A stretch of DNA of 64,000 bases from Halocynthiibacter sp. SDUM655004 (GTDB lineage: Bacteria > Pseudomonadota > Alphaproteobacteria > Rhodobacterales > Rhodobacteraceae). The notes beneath the pieces are model-generated. The model had not been told where the DNA came from. It made no database searches and saw only the letters and a program-made list of their open reading frames with translations. The stretch covers positions 186,001 through 250,000 of the forward strand of contig NZ_JAPDUG010000002.1 in the NCBI RefSeq assembly GCF_026015885.1, given 5' to 3'. The translations under genes and the position numbers were made by a program. Positions within the stretch are counted from its first letter, which is position 1; each line of letters starts with the position of its first letter. This document shows positions 18,482 to 26,750 of this stretch, one piece after another.

Positions 18482-18817
18482 CTAGGCCGTTTTATGCTTC
18501 GGCTGCCGAACGCGACATACGTAAACGTCGGCATTCGGCTGCTCGTTCTTCTTCTTCACAACAAGCTTGCCGAAAGGCTGCAGGTTGAGGTCTTCGCCAG
18601 CGGCCAAAGCTTCGCCTAGAACAGCCAGAGCCGCTTCCACCGACGGCTTTACATCACGTTTCTTTAGCCCTGATTTCACAACACAGCGTTCAATGAACTC
18701 TTTCTTTTTCAAGACAACAGTTGGAGCGGTGTCCTCTGAAACCTTCTCAACCGGTACTTCTGGCGCCGTAGCTTTTGGCGCTGCGGTTTTCGATGTCTTG
18801 CGGGGTTTTGTTGTCAT
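18482..18817 (-). CDS. HU-family DNA-binding protein with N-terminal extension
   Basis: A 111-residue basic protein. Residues about 35-105 match the HU/IHF fold: KKKEFIERCVVKSGLKKRD as helices 1-2, VEAALAVLGEALAAGEDLNL as helix 2 and strand 1, FGKLVVKKK as the saddle strand. The beta-arm seems short: the usual GRNPxTG segment is absent. The first 34 residues are a lysine-, alanine- and proline-rich tail resembling histone-like extensions. Probably binds DNA without strong sequence preference; the short arm may change bending. It heads an operon with soxR and a phosphatase gene. Confidence 0.8.
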   Translation of the reverse strand: MTTKPRKTSKTAAPKATAPEVPVEKVSEDTAPTVVLKKKEFIERCVVKSGLKKRDVKPSVEAALAVLGEALAAGEDLNLQPFGKLVVKKKNEQPNADVYVCRVRQPKHKTA

Positions 18818-18889
18818 TTTTCCGGTCCGGCTGTTGGAGTTGTCTGCAGGTTAGGACATCGCCCTGCGTTTCACCATGCCTTGCATAGA

Positions 18890-18923
18890 AAAAGGGCGCC
18901 TCCCGGATCGGGAAACGCCCTTT
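18890..18923 (-). terminator. Intrinsic terminator of lon
   Basis: On the minus strand AAAGGGCG...CGCCCTTT with an inner TCCCGATCCGGGA hairpin, followed by a run of T. It lies just after the lon stop codon. Confidence 0.85.
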
Positions 18924-18940
18924 CGCTCTAAATAGTCTGT

Positions 18941-21352
18941 TTAGTGGGCCGTTACATGGCCACCTTCGCCACCTTTTGAAGCGCTCGCAGCGAGGCGTGC
19001 GGCCTCTTCTGCTTCTTCGTCCCAAACGATAGCTTCAGGCTCGGACACTAAAGCGTGCTTCAGAACATCGTTCACATGGCGTACGGGAATGATGGTCAGC
19101 CCATCTTTCACGTTGTCCGGGATATCGGCCAGATCCTTCTCGTTCTCATGCGGGATAAGAACGGTCTTGATACCACCCCGAAGCGCAGCGAGGAGCTTCT
19201 CTTTGAGGCCACCAATCGCCAGCACATTGCCGCGCAGAGTAACCTCACCGGTCATGGCGATGTCTTTCTTAACGGGAATACCCGTCAGCACCGATACAAT
19301 CGACGTCACCATTCCAACACCGGCACTCGGTCCATCTTTTGGCGTTGCGCCTTCTGGAACGTGAACGTGGATATCGACCTTTTCAAAGACAGGTGGCTTT
19401 ACGCCAATCTCTGGGCTGATCGAACGAACAAAGCTGCTGGCGGCATCGATGCTCTCTTTCATCACATCGCCGAGCTTACCCGTTGTTTTCATGCGACCTT
19501 TGCCTGGAAGTTTCAGCGCCTCAATCGACAGCAAATCGCCGCCAACGCTTGTCCATGCAAGGCCGGTCACAACGCCCACTTGGTCCTCTTCTTCGGCGAG
19601 GCCATAGCGGAAACGCTTAACCCCGAGATAATCCTCAAGATTGTCGCTGGTGATCCGTACCACATCGTCTTTCTTACGAATGATCTGGGTAACAGCTTTA
19701 CGGGCCAGCTTTGCCAACTCGCGCTCGAGGTTCCGCACACCTGCTTCGCGGGTGTAGTACCGCAAGATATCGGTGAGCGCCTCGTCAGTGATCTCGAACT
19801 CGCCCTTCTTGAGGCCATGCGCTTTGATCTGTTTGTTGATCAAGTGCTGTTTGGCGATCTCGGTTTTCTCGTCCTCGGTGTAACCCGCAAGCGGAATGAT
19901 CTCCATCCGGTCAAGAAGCGGACCTGGCATGTTATAGCTGTTCGAGGTGGTGAGGAACATCACATCCGACAGATCGTATTCCACTTCAAGATAGTGGTCC
20001 ACGAAGGTCGAGTTCTGTTCTGGATCAAGCACTTCAAGCATTGCTGACGCAGGGTCGCCACGGAAGTCCTGACCCATTTTGTCGATCTCATCGAGCAGAA
20101 TGAGCGGGTTCGTGGTTTTCGCCTTTTTCAGAGCCTGAATAATCTTGCCGGGCATCGAACCGATATAAGTCCGGCGGTGGCCACGGATTTCGCTTTCATC
20201 GCGCACACCACCGAGGCTGATGCGGATAAACTCACGACCCGTCGCAGCGGCAACCGATTTCCCGAGGCTGGTTTTACCCACGCCGGGAGGTCCAACGAGG
20301 CACATGATTGGCCCCTTGAGCTTTTTGCTGCGCTGCTGAACGGCGAGGTACTCGACAATCCGCTCTTTCACCTTCTCAAGACCGTAGTGATCGTCGTCGA
20401 GGATTTTCTCGGCGCGGCTAAGGTCTTTTTTCACGCGGCTGCGCACACCCCACGGGATGGACAGCATCCAGTCGAGATAGTTCCGTACGACGGTGGCTTC
20501 AGCGCTCATCGGGCCCATATTCTTGAGCTTTTTAAGCTCGCTCTCGGCCTTTTCGCGCGCTTCTTTTGAAAGCTTGGTTTCTGCAATCCGCGCCTCAAGT
20601 TCCAGAATCTCGTTCTGGTCCTCTTCGCCATCGCCGAGTTCCTTCTGAATGGCTTTCATTTGCTCATTCAGGTAATACTCGCGCTGGGTACGCTCCATTT
20701 GGGTTTTGACGCGGGTTTTGATCTTCTTCTCAACCTGAAGAACAGACATCTCGCCCTGCATCAGGCCATAGACCTTCTCAAGACGCACATCGACAGGAAG
20801 CGTTTCAAGAAGCTCCTGCTTCTGTTCAACTTCAATCCCCAGATGCCCCGCCACAAGATCAGCCAGTTTGGCGCTTTCGGTGGCTTCGGATACGGCGGCA
20901 AGCGCCTCTTCGGGGATGTTCTTCTTGATCTTGGCGTAGCGTTCAAACTCTTCGCCAACCGACCGCACGAGGGCTTCGATCAGATCGGCCTCCCCCGGTG
21001 TTTCCTCAAGAAGCTCTGCGTTGGCTTCGAAGAACTGGTCATTTTCGATGTAGTCGGTGATACGTACCCGCTGAATGCCTTCGACAAGCACCTTCACGGT
21101 TCCGTCGGGCAACTTCAAAAGCTGCAGCACATTGGCAAGAACGCCAGTACGGTAAATGCCATCGCTTTCGGGATCGTCCACAGACGGGTCAATCTGGCTC
21201 GACAGCAGGATATGTTTATCATCCGCCATCACCTCTTCGAGGGCGCGGACTGATTTTTCACGGCCCACAAACAGCGGCACGATCATATGGGGGAAAACCA
21301 CAATATCGCGCAGCGGCAGGACTGGATAAGATGAATTGAGTTGCTCGTGCAT
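18941..21352 (-). CDS. lon: ATP-dependent protease La (Lon)
   Basis: Lon degrades misfolded and selected regulatory proteins. The 803-residue product has the N-terminal substrate-binding domain (YPVLPLRDIVVFPHMIVPLF), a central coiled-coil region, the AAA+ module with Walker A GPPGVGKTSLGKSVA and Walker B LILLDEIDKMG, and the C-terminal protease domain with the catalytic serine in GPSAGVGM and lysine in the following KKDIAM region. ATG 21352 is preceded by AAGGAAAG; an extension to 21400 lacks support. A sigma-32-like promoter lies at 21427-21457, as expected for a heat-shock gene. Confidence 0.97.
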   Translation of the reverse strand: MHEQLNSSYPVLPLRDIVVFPHMIVPLFVGREKSVRALEEVMADDKHILLSSQIDPSVDDPESDGIYRTGVLANVLQLLKLPDGTVKVLVEGIQRVRITDYIENDQFFEANAELLEETPGEADLIEALVRSVGEEFERYAKIKKNIPEEALAAVSEATESAKLADLVAGHLGIEVEQKQELLETLPVDVRLEKVYGLMQGEMSVLQVEKKIKTRVKTQMERTQREYYLNEQMKAIQKELGDGEEDQNEILELEARIAETKLSKEAREKAESELKKLKNMGPMSAEATVVRNYLDWMLSIPWGVRSRVKKDLSRAEKILDDDHYGLEKVKERIVEYLAVQQRSKKLKGPIMCLVGPPGVGKTSLGKSVAAATGREFIRISLGGVRDESEIRGHRRTYIGSMPGKIIQALKKAKTTNPLILLDEIDKMGQDFRGDPASAMLEVLDPEQNSTFVDHYLEVEYDLSDVMFLTTSNSYNMPGPLLDRMEIIPLAGYTEDEKTEIAKQHLINKQIKAHGLKKGEFEITDEALTDILRYYTREAGVRNLERELAKLARKAVTQIIRKKDDVVRITSDNLEDYLGVKRFRYGLAEEEDQVGVVTGLAWTSVGGDLLSIEALKLPGKGRMKTTGKLGDVMKESIDAASSFVRSISPEIGVKPPVFEKVDIHVHVPEGATPKDGPSAGVGMVTSIVSVLTGIPVKKDIAMTGEVTLRGNVLAIGGLKEKLLAALRGGIKTVLIPHENEKDLADIPDNVKDGLTIIPVRHVNDVLKHALVSEPEAIVWDEEAEEAARLAASASKGGEGGHVTAH

Positions 21353-21739
21353 GCTCTTTCCTTGTTTTTGGCAAGAAGGAGCGATCCCGCTTGGCGGCAA
21401 TCATGTCCTTCTCCGGCTCGGAAAATATAGGTGGGGGCCTGTCCCACGCCTTTCAACCATCGCGCCGTTTGGATGGGTGTAACAATGCCTGCCCGAAACA
21501 TCGAGAGCAAGGAAGGAATCGCCCAAATTTGCCCGTAATCGCGTGTTGTTTGTTAAGTGTTTGGAGTCAAAACCATTCTTGAGGAGGTAATTGTTTACCG
21601 AGCACACAGATTCAGGCGATTTTAGGCGTTCTGACGCGCAGAATCGGCAGGGTTTCTATGCCGAAAACGTGAAGAGAGCGCGGCGCATACTGGATATATC
21701 TTGTGGCTCGGCGCCCAAATCCATCCATATCTGGACACC
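21353..21739. other. 387-base intergenic region between lon and tgt
   Basis: Holds the lon leader and its candidate heat-shock promoter (21427-21457, minus strand) and a candidate 50-codon ORF on the plus strand (21591-21743). Nothing else convincing was seen; no terminator-like hairpin is evident after tgt. Confidence 0.5.
21427..21457 (-). promoter_or_regulatory. Candidate sigma-32 promoter of lon
   Basis: On the minus strand GTTGAA (21452-21457), 15-base spacer, CCCCACCTAT (21427-21436). This is close to the heat-shock consensus CTTGAA-N13-17-CCCCATnT. It ends about 75 bases before the lon start codon. Assignment is by consensus only. Confidence 0.45.
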
Positions 21740-21743
21740 CTAA
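21591..21743 (+). CDS. Candidate small protein, convergent with tgt
   Basis: A 50-codon frame starting at TTG 21591 directly after a strong GAGGAGG (21581-21587), ending at TAA 21741-21743 two bases inside the tgt stop codon. The peptide begins [20 protein letters not shown] and has a basic middle ([10 protein letters not shown]) and one cysteine. The Shine-Dalgarno sequence is strong but only about three bases from the start, closer than usual. I know no family for it. The SD and the full use of the available space are the only support. Confidence 0.3.
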   Translation: MFTEHTDSGDFRRSDAQNRQGFYAENVKRARRILDISCGSAPKSIHIWTP

Positions 21744-22867
21744 AGCGGCTCGATATCACCGTTTGCGCGTTCCTCGTGGAACGTTTTTTGGAACTCGGCA
21801 AATGTTCCTGCGGCGATAGCGTCGCGCATTCCCTGCATCAAGTCTTGATAATATTGCAGGTTGTGCCACGTCAGGAGCATTCCGGAAATCATCTCTTGTG
21901 CGCGGAAAACATGGTGCAAGTAGGCACGCGAGTAGTTCCGACATGCCGGACAGCTACAAGCTTCATCAAGCGGTCGTGGATCATCTGCGTGACGCGCGTT
22001 TTTGATGTTCACAACACCTTTTCGCGTAAAGAGCTGTCCCGTGCGGCCAGAGCGGCTCGGCAAAACGCAATCCATCATATCAATCCCGCGGGCGACAGCC
22101 CCGACGATATCATCAGGTTTACCCACGCCCATAAGGTAACGCGGCTTATCCTCAGGAAGCATATCAGGCGCATAATCCAGCACGCCAAACATGGCCTCTT
22201 GCCCTTCACCAACAGCAAGACCGCCCACGGCATATCCCTCAAAGCCGATCTCGCGCAGCTTTTCCGCGCTTTCGGCACGCAACTCTTGGGTCACGCCCCC
22301 CTGTTGGATGCCAAAGAGCGCATGACCAGGCCGATCGCCAAAAGCATCACGGCTGCGCTGCGCCCATCGCATCGACATCCGCATAGAGGCCGCAACCTCC
22401 TCTTCGCTGGCGGGCAGCGCAGGGCATTCGTCAAAACACATGACGATATCGCTTCCAAGAAGCTTCTGAATTTCCATTGAGCGCTCGGGCGTCAGCATGT
22501 GTTTGCTGCCGTCGATATGCGAGGAAAACTTAACGCCCTCCTCACTCATCTTGCGTAATCCGGCAAGGCTCATAACCTGAAACCCGCCACTGTCGGTCAG
22601 GATCGGCTTTTGCCAGTTCATGAACTTGTGCAACCCACCAAGGCGGTCGATCCGCTCTGCGGTTGGGCGCAACATGAGGTGATAGGTATTCCCAAGCAAA
22701 ATATCCGCGCCCGTTGCCGCGACGCTCTCTGGCAGCATTGCCTTAACAGTAGCTGCTGTGCCGACCGGCATAAACGCAGGCGTGCGAATATCCCCGCGCG
22801 GGGTCGAGATCAAACCGGTGCGGGCCTTGCCGTCAGTTGCGGCGAGTTCAAAGGAAAATTTGCTCAT
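21740..22867 (-). CDS. tgt: Queuine tRNA-ribosyltransferase (TGT)
   Basis: TGT exchanges guanine 34 of GUN-anticodon tRNAs (Asp, Asn, His, Tyr) for preQ1, the first tRNA-level step to queuosine. The 375-residue product has the nucleophile region [10 protein letters not shown], the catalytic aspartate segment [12 protein letters not shown], the [16 protein letters not shown] motif, and the zinc site [16 protein letters not shown]. The ATG at 22867 lies at the base of a 7-bp hairpin (22867-22891) and lacks a clear ribosome site, which is noted as a finding. Its tRNA-Asp substrates are encoded a few kilobases away at 16847-17029. Confidence 0.96.
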   Translation of the reverse strand: MSKFSFELAATDGKARTGLISTPRGDIRTPAFMPVGTAATVKAMLPESVAATGADILLGNTYHLMLRPTAERIDRLGGLHKFMNWQKPILTDSGGFQVMSLAGLRKMSEEGVKFSSHIDGSKHMLTPERSMEIQKLLGSDIVMCFDECPALPASEEEVAASMRMSMRWAQRSRDAFGDRPGHALFGIQQGGVTQELRAESAEKLREIGFEGYAVGGLAVGEGQEAMFGVLDYAPDMLPEDKPRYLMGVGKPDDIVGAVARGIDMMDCVLPSRSGRTGQLFTRKGVVNIKNARHADDPRPLDEACSCPACRNYSRAYLHHVFRAQEMISGMLLTWHNLQYYQDLMQGMRDAIAAGTFAEFQKTFHEERANGDIEPL

Positions 22868-22891
22868 GGCCGCCGCATACGACAGCGGCCA
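22867..22891 (-). promoter_or_regulatory. Hairpin touching the tgt start codon
   Basis: TGGCCGC and GCGGCCA form a 7-bp perfect stem with an 11-base loop; the A of the tgt ATG is the last paired base on the 3' side. It could slow initiation. Functional meaning is inference. Confidence 0.35.
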
Positions 22892-22915
22892 GAAAAATGC
22901 AAATACCCGTTGGCG

Positions 22916-23263
22916 TTACTTTGCCAACATGGCATCGAACTTGGCCGCGCAAATGAAATCATTTTCGCTCAACCCATCGATTGCATGGGTGGTGAACGTC
23001 ACGCTGCAATAGCCCCACCCGAAGGCAATATCGGGATGATGGCCCTGCTGATCGCCAAGAAACGCTGCGAGATTGGCGGTATAGGTGGCTTTTGCGAAAC
23101 CTTTGAACTCAAGGCGACGCTTTAGAAACTTAGCATCTCCAGACAGCTCCCAACCGTCATCAAGTTGCTTCATCAGCGCCTTTGCTTCGGTTTCGGTTAG
23201 TGCCGGAACGCCCCCTTCGCAGGGCACGCAATTCTTGTCTCCCAATAGGCAAACTTCTGTCAT
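22916..23263 (-). CDS. phhB: Pterin-4a-carbinolamine dehydratase
   Basis: Recycles 4a-hydroxytetrahydrobiopterin, the oxidised cofactor released by phenylalanine hydroxylase. The 115-residue product has the family core with HHPDIAFGWGYCSVTFTTH (catalytic histidine pair HHP and the later TTH) and an N-terminal extension CVPCEGGVPALT that many bacterial members share. It follows phhA by 15 bases on the same strand, so enzyme and cofactor recycling are co-expressed. Confidence 0.94.
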   Translation of the reverse strand: MTEVCLLGDKNCVPCEGGVPALTETEAKALMKQLDDGWELSGDAKFLKRRLEFKGFAKATYTANLAAFLGDQQGHHPDIAFGWGYCSVTFTTHAIDGLSENDFICAAKFDAMLAK

Positions 23264-23278
23264 TGTTCTCTCCTGCTT

Positions 23279-24073
23279 TTACGCGTCTGTTTTCTCTGGA
23301 TAAGTCGGTGCAAACAAGCCGAGCGACTGGGCCTCTCGCACATCGGTGAGCAAGTCCCGTTCGGACATCGCAACCAGATCATCAATCGCATCTACAACAT
23401 AGTATATCGGCTGATGGATATCGATGCGATACGGCGTTCGCAGCACATCCAGAATTCGGAATTCCCGCCGCTCAGGCGCGTCAGATACCACCGCATGGGG
23501 AAGTTCTGTAGGCGAGGACGCAAGCCCAGACCCCATCCCCTTCACCGCGCCATCTTCGAGAAGAAGACCAAATTCGACCGAAAACCAGTAAAGCCGGATC
23601 AACCAGCTATAGTCCTTTTTCTCGGCCTTCAGCCCAGCCTTACCAATCGCCTCCGACACCGCAGCGATACGTGGATCAGTCAGAAGGGGCGTGTGGCCGA
23701 ATATCTCGTGAAAAATATCCGGCTCTTCGATGTAGTCAAAATCCTTCCGGCTGCGGATAAACGAAGCCGCTGGAAAGGTTTTTTCTGCCAGCATCCCAAA
23801 AAACCGGCCAAAGCCAATCAATGCAGGTACAGGCGCAACCTTCCAGCCAGTGAGCTTGCCAAGCCTCTCAGAAATCTCACAACATTGCGGTACACGCGTT
23901 TTCGGCATGTCGAGTTTGGTGAGGCCGTTCAGATAAACTTGCGACATATGCGCCGCGACACCGCTTTCTTGGGCCGCATAGAGATCGGCCCAAACGCTGT
24001 CTTCTTCGGGTGTGTAGTAAATCCGCCCCGCTTCATCGGGTAGTTTCGCGATATACGCGCTCTGTTTTCCCAT
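23279..24073 (-). CDS. phhA: Phenylalanine 4-monooxygenase
   Basis: A non-haem iron, tetrahydrobiopterin-dependent hydroxylase that converts phenylalanine to tyrosine, the entry to phenylalanine catabolism. The 264-residue length is typical for bacterial enzymes, which lack the regulatory ACT domain of animal enzymes. The iron ligands are visible: two histidines in DIFHEIFGHTPLL and a glutamate in the FSVEFGLL segment. ATG 24073 is chosen because GAGGAGG lies seven bases before it; a start at 24097 has none. It is divergent from an Lrp-type regulator gene. Confidence 0.95.
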   Translation of the reverse strand: MGKQSAYIAKLPDEAGRIYYTPEEDSVWADLYAAQESGVAAHMSQVYLNGLTKLDMPKTRVPQCCEISERLGKLTGWKVAPVPALIGFGRFFGMLAEKTFPAASFIRSRKDFDYIEEPDIFHEIFGHTPLLTDPRIAAVSEAIGKAGLKAEKKDYSWLIRLYWFSVEFGLLLEDGAVKGMGSGLASSPTELPHAVVSDAPERREFRILDVLRTPYRIDIHQPIYYVVDAIDDLVAMSERDLLTDVREAQSLGLFAPTYPEKTDA

Positions 24074-24210
24074 CACCAAGCCTCCTCTTTTTGGCATTCG
24101 TCCTGCATTGGAATGGTCCCACGAGATTTCAGAAAAATTATTTCAACTTTCGGCGCAGAAGTGCGATTGTTGGCATGAGATTCTAATTTGCTCGCAAATC
24201 TGGAGAATTC

Positions 24211-24684
24211 ATGCCCGACAGCACACTCGACTCTTTTGACCGATCCATCTTGCGCACCCTACAAAATGACGGGAAAGCTTCAGTTCAGGATTTGGCAACG
24301 GCTGCCAATATGTCCACGTCCCCTTGCTGGCGTAGAGTTAGAAAACTTGAAGAAAACGGCACAATTTCGAAATATGTCGCGCTGCTCGATGCGAAAAAGG
24401 TCGGGCTGGGAACTCAGGCGTATGTTCATATCTCTCTGCTTGATCACAAGGAAACGACGATCATTGCCTTTGACAGGTTTGTTTCAAAAGAGGAGCAAAT
24501 TGTAGAATGCTGTTCCATCACGGGTTCGGATGATTACCTCCTCAAGATCGTGGCCCGAGACCCCGAAGACCTTGAAGCCTTTCTGATGCAGCGTGTCTTG
24601 GCGCTCGGGATTGTGCGTTCGTCAACCACGCATTTTGTGCTGCGCCAGAAAAAACAAAGCACAGCCCTGCCCCTCAACCTTTGA
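24211..24684 (+). CDS. Lrp/AsnC-family regulator, probably of phhAB
   Basis: A 157-residue Lrp-type protein: N-terminal helix-turn-helix (LDSFDRSILRTLQNDGKASV then MSTSPCWRRVRKLEENG) and a C-terminal RAM/ligand domain with the family's ITGSDDYLLKIVARD pattern. It is divergent from phhA, sharing a 137-base intergenic region, which is the usual place for a local activator of phenylalanine or tyrosine use. Ligand (phenylalanine or another amino acid) is inferred from context only. Confidence 0.88.
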   Translation: MPDSTLDSFDRSILRTLQNDGKASVQDLATAANMSTSPCWRRVRKLEENGTISKYVALLDAKKVGLGTQAYVHISLLDHKETTIIAFDRFVSKEEQIVECCSITGSDDYLLKIVARDPEDLEAFLMQRVLALGIVRSSTTHFVLRQKKQSTALPLNL

Positions 24685-24799
24685 TACCGTGCGGACGGGC
24701 CAAAAAATAACGACAGAGTGACAAGGTGACGCTTAAGGGCCTCTGGACGTTTCCGCGCCATATCCTTATATCTTTGGTCAACTATTGAACGAGGCCCCA

Positions 24800-25165
24800 A
24801 TGGACACCACACCGCAAGCCCCGATTGAAGGCGCCCCTTTGATCAAGCCAAGCACAAACGACCACGCGCTTTACGACACAATCGTTGAAGCCTGCCGTAC
24901 CGTTTATGATCCGGAAATTCCGGTTAACATTTTTGATCTCGGCCTGATCTATACAATTGAAATCAATGACGAAAGCGACGTTTCAATCATCATGTCGCTG
25001 ACGGCTCCTGGCTGTCCTGTGGCCGGCGAGATGCCCGGCTGGGTTGCCGAAGCAATTGAACCTCTGCCCGGTGTTAAATCAGTGGCCGTTGAGCTCACGT
25101 GGGAACCGCCGTGGGGTATGGAAATGATGTCTGACGAAGCGCGGCTTGAGCTTGGGTTTATGTAA
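24800..25165 (+). CDS. sufT: Iron-sulfur assembly factor of the SufT/MIP18 (DUF59) family
   Basis: A 121-residue DUF59 protein. The core VYDPEIPVNIFDLGLIYTI is the family signature, and SLTAPGCPVAGEMPGWV carries the conserved cysteine thought to take part in Fe-S cluster handling. ATG 24800 is preceded by GAGG (24791-24794); a TTG at 24785 in frame is unlikely. The neighbouring gene encodes an A-type Fe-S carrier, supporting a role in cluster assembly or transfer. The main suf operon is not in this window. The sufT name is by family likeness. Confidence 0.85.
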   Translation: MDTTPQAPIEGAPLIKPSTNDHALYDTIVEACRTVYDPEIPVNIFDLGLIYTIEINDESDVSIIMSLTAPGCPVAGEMPGWVAEAIEPLPGVKSVAVELTWEPPWGMEMMSDEARLELGFM

Positions 25166-25254
25166 CCCAGCCCGCGCAAACTCGCAGATTTACCTTGTGA
25201 AATTTTGGCGGCACCCCCATCTTTAGGGGGAAACACGCGCAAAGGACGATTTTG

Positions 25255-25620
25255 ATGTTCGGTATTCCCGGCAAACCAGCCCTGTCTCTGACACCTGCGG
25301 CGATCAAACAGATCACCCGCTTAATGGAGCGTGACGACTCCATGGGGCTGCGCATTGGCGTCAAAAAGGGCGGTTGCGCAGGCATGGAATACACGATGGA
25401 GTATGTCTCCGAAGTGAACCCCCATGACGAGGTGATCGAAGAAGGCGGCGCGCGCGTGATGATTGCGCCAATGGCGCAGATGTTCCTGTTTGGTACCGAG
25501 ATCGACTACGAGGTCTCGCTGCTTGAGTCTGGGTTCAAGTTCAACAACCCGAATGTGGTTGACGCTTGTGGATGCGGTGAATCCATCAAGTTTGCCGAGC
25601 CTGAAGCCGCTGATAAATAA
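25255..25620 (+). CDS. A-type Fe-S cluster carrier (HesB/IscA/SufA family)
   Basis: A 121-residue A-type carrier that accepts Fe-S clusters from a scaffold and passes them to client proteins. The three ligand cysteines of the family are present: KKGGCAGMEY and the C-terminal DACGCGES. Start ATG 25255 follows AAAGGACG. Which paralogue it is (SufA, IscA or ErpA) cannot be settled by eye; pairing with the DUF59 gene 89 bases upstream suggests a SUF-linked role. Confidence 0.92.
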   Translation: MFGIPGKPALSLTPAAIKQITRLMERDDSMGLRIGVKKGGCAGMEYTMEYVSEVNPHDEVIEEGGARVMIAPMAQMFLFGTEIDYEVSLLESGFKFNNPNVVDACGCGESIKFAEPEAADK

Positions 25621-25714
25621 CCTGCGGCGGCTTTCAATTTAATTCCTACCTTTCCTTGGCGTAATGAATACGTTACCCATCCGTGCGCCCAACAATTCAT
25701 GCACGGAGATCCGC

Positions 25715-26446
25715 ATGCGAAGAAAACTTGCCGCCGGAAACTGGAAAATGAACGGAACGCGCCCTGCCCTAGCAGAGCTTTCCAAACTCCAAACACCTGA
25801 AAACATTGATGTTCTGATTTGCCCTCCGGCGACGCTTGTTGCCCAAGCCGCCGAAACTCAAACCGTCGCAATCGGCGGGCAGGATTGTCACGCGGCACAA
25901 TCCGGCGCACATACGGGCGATATCTCTGCCGATATGCTGGCCGATGCGGGCGCAAGCTATGTGATTACCGGCCACTCGGAGCGCCGCACAGACCACGGTG
26001 AAAGCGACTCAACGATCGCCGCGAAATCTACTGCCGCATGGGACAGTGGGCTTGTTGCAGTTATCTGCATTGGTGAAACACTTGCAGAACGCGAAAGCGG
26101 CAAAACACTTGAAGTGATCGCAACACAGCTCGCCGGATCGGTGCCAGACGGCGCAACGGGCGAAAACACAGTGATCGCCTATGAACCGGTTTGGGCCATC
26201 GGCACAGGCCTGGTTCCAGAGCTTGTTCAGATCGCCGAAGTACATGATTTTATCCGTTCCGAACTCACGGCGCGGTTTGGCGCAGACATCGCTGGTGCTA
26301 TCCGGCTTCTGTACGGTGGCTCTGTGAAGCCTTCGAATGCGTCTGAAATTTTTGCAACGTCGAATGTTGACGGCGCACTCGTTGGCGGGGCCTCACTAAA
26401 GGCCGATGACTTCAACGGGATTATTGAGGCACTCGCCAAAGTCTAA
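25715..26446 (+). CDS. tpiA: Triosephosphate isomerase
   Basis: Interconverts dihydroxyacetone phosphate and glyceraldehyde 3-phosphate. The 243-residue TIM barrel shows AAGNWKMNG (with the catalytic lysine), the catalytic histidine in VITGHSERR, the glutamate in [13 protein letters not shown], and the phosphate-binding [12 protein letters not shown] and [10 protein letters not shown] loops. ATG 25715 follows GGAG; the in-frame ATG at 25664 would add a non-homologous 17-residue extension and is rejected. Confidence 0.97.
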   Translation: MRRKLAAGNWKMNGTRPALAELSKLQTPENIDVLICPPATLVAQAAETQTVAIGGQDCHAAQSGAHTGDISADMLADAGASYVITGHSERRTDHGESDSTIAAKSTAAWDSGLVAVICIGETLAERESGKTLEVIATQLAGSVPDGATGENTVIAYEPVWAIGTGLVPELVQIAEVHDFIRSELTARFGADIAGAIRLLYGGSVKPSNASEIFATSNVDGALVGGASLKADDFNGIIEALAKV

Positions 26447-26750
26447 GCCCCAGGCGCTCTTATACGAAAGGTCGCATGGTTCTCTGTGCGGCCTTTGAAA
26501 AACAAACACTTTTTGAGCGTCGCTATGAGCCGACCTGCGGTTAAAAAGAAAGCGGAGATCGTCTGGGTGACTATCCCTAGTTCCCGACGCGGGGCGCCCG
26601 TCTTCGGTTGCGGCCGCGGCGCGAATGAATATAACAATCGCTTCCGGCTTTCGTCCCCATTCATTACATTTTGAACCACAATGCGCAGCAGGTCTTGCCA
26701 TGGCCACGGCCATTTGAAATGCTGCGGCTTCAATTACATGAGGACGCTCT
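26447..26750. other. 304-base intergenic region between tpiA and the P450 gene
   Basis: Contains a hairpin just after tpiA (26467-26496) and a GC-rich stretch near 26585-26625. Open frames on either strand here lack ribosome sites and are not called. A GAGGAC ribosome site for the P450 GTG start lies at its right end. Confidence 0.5.
26467..26496 (+). terminator. Hairpin after tpiA, candidate terminator
   Basis: Ten-base stem AAAGGTCGCA (26467-26476) with TGCGGCCTTT (26487-26496), one G-T wobble. It is followed by GAAAAAC rather than a T-run, so termination would be inefficient or Rho-assisted. Confidence 0.5.

Noticed and set aside
19055-20047. A 330-codon plus-strand frame opposite lon
   Set aside because: A shadow of lon; no similarity to any protein.
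26396-26713. A 105-codon minus-strand frame after tpiA
   Set aside because: Overlaps the tpiA 3' end, with low-complexity sequence and no ribosome site.
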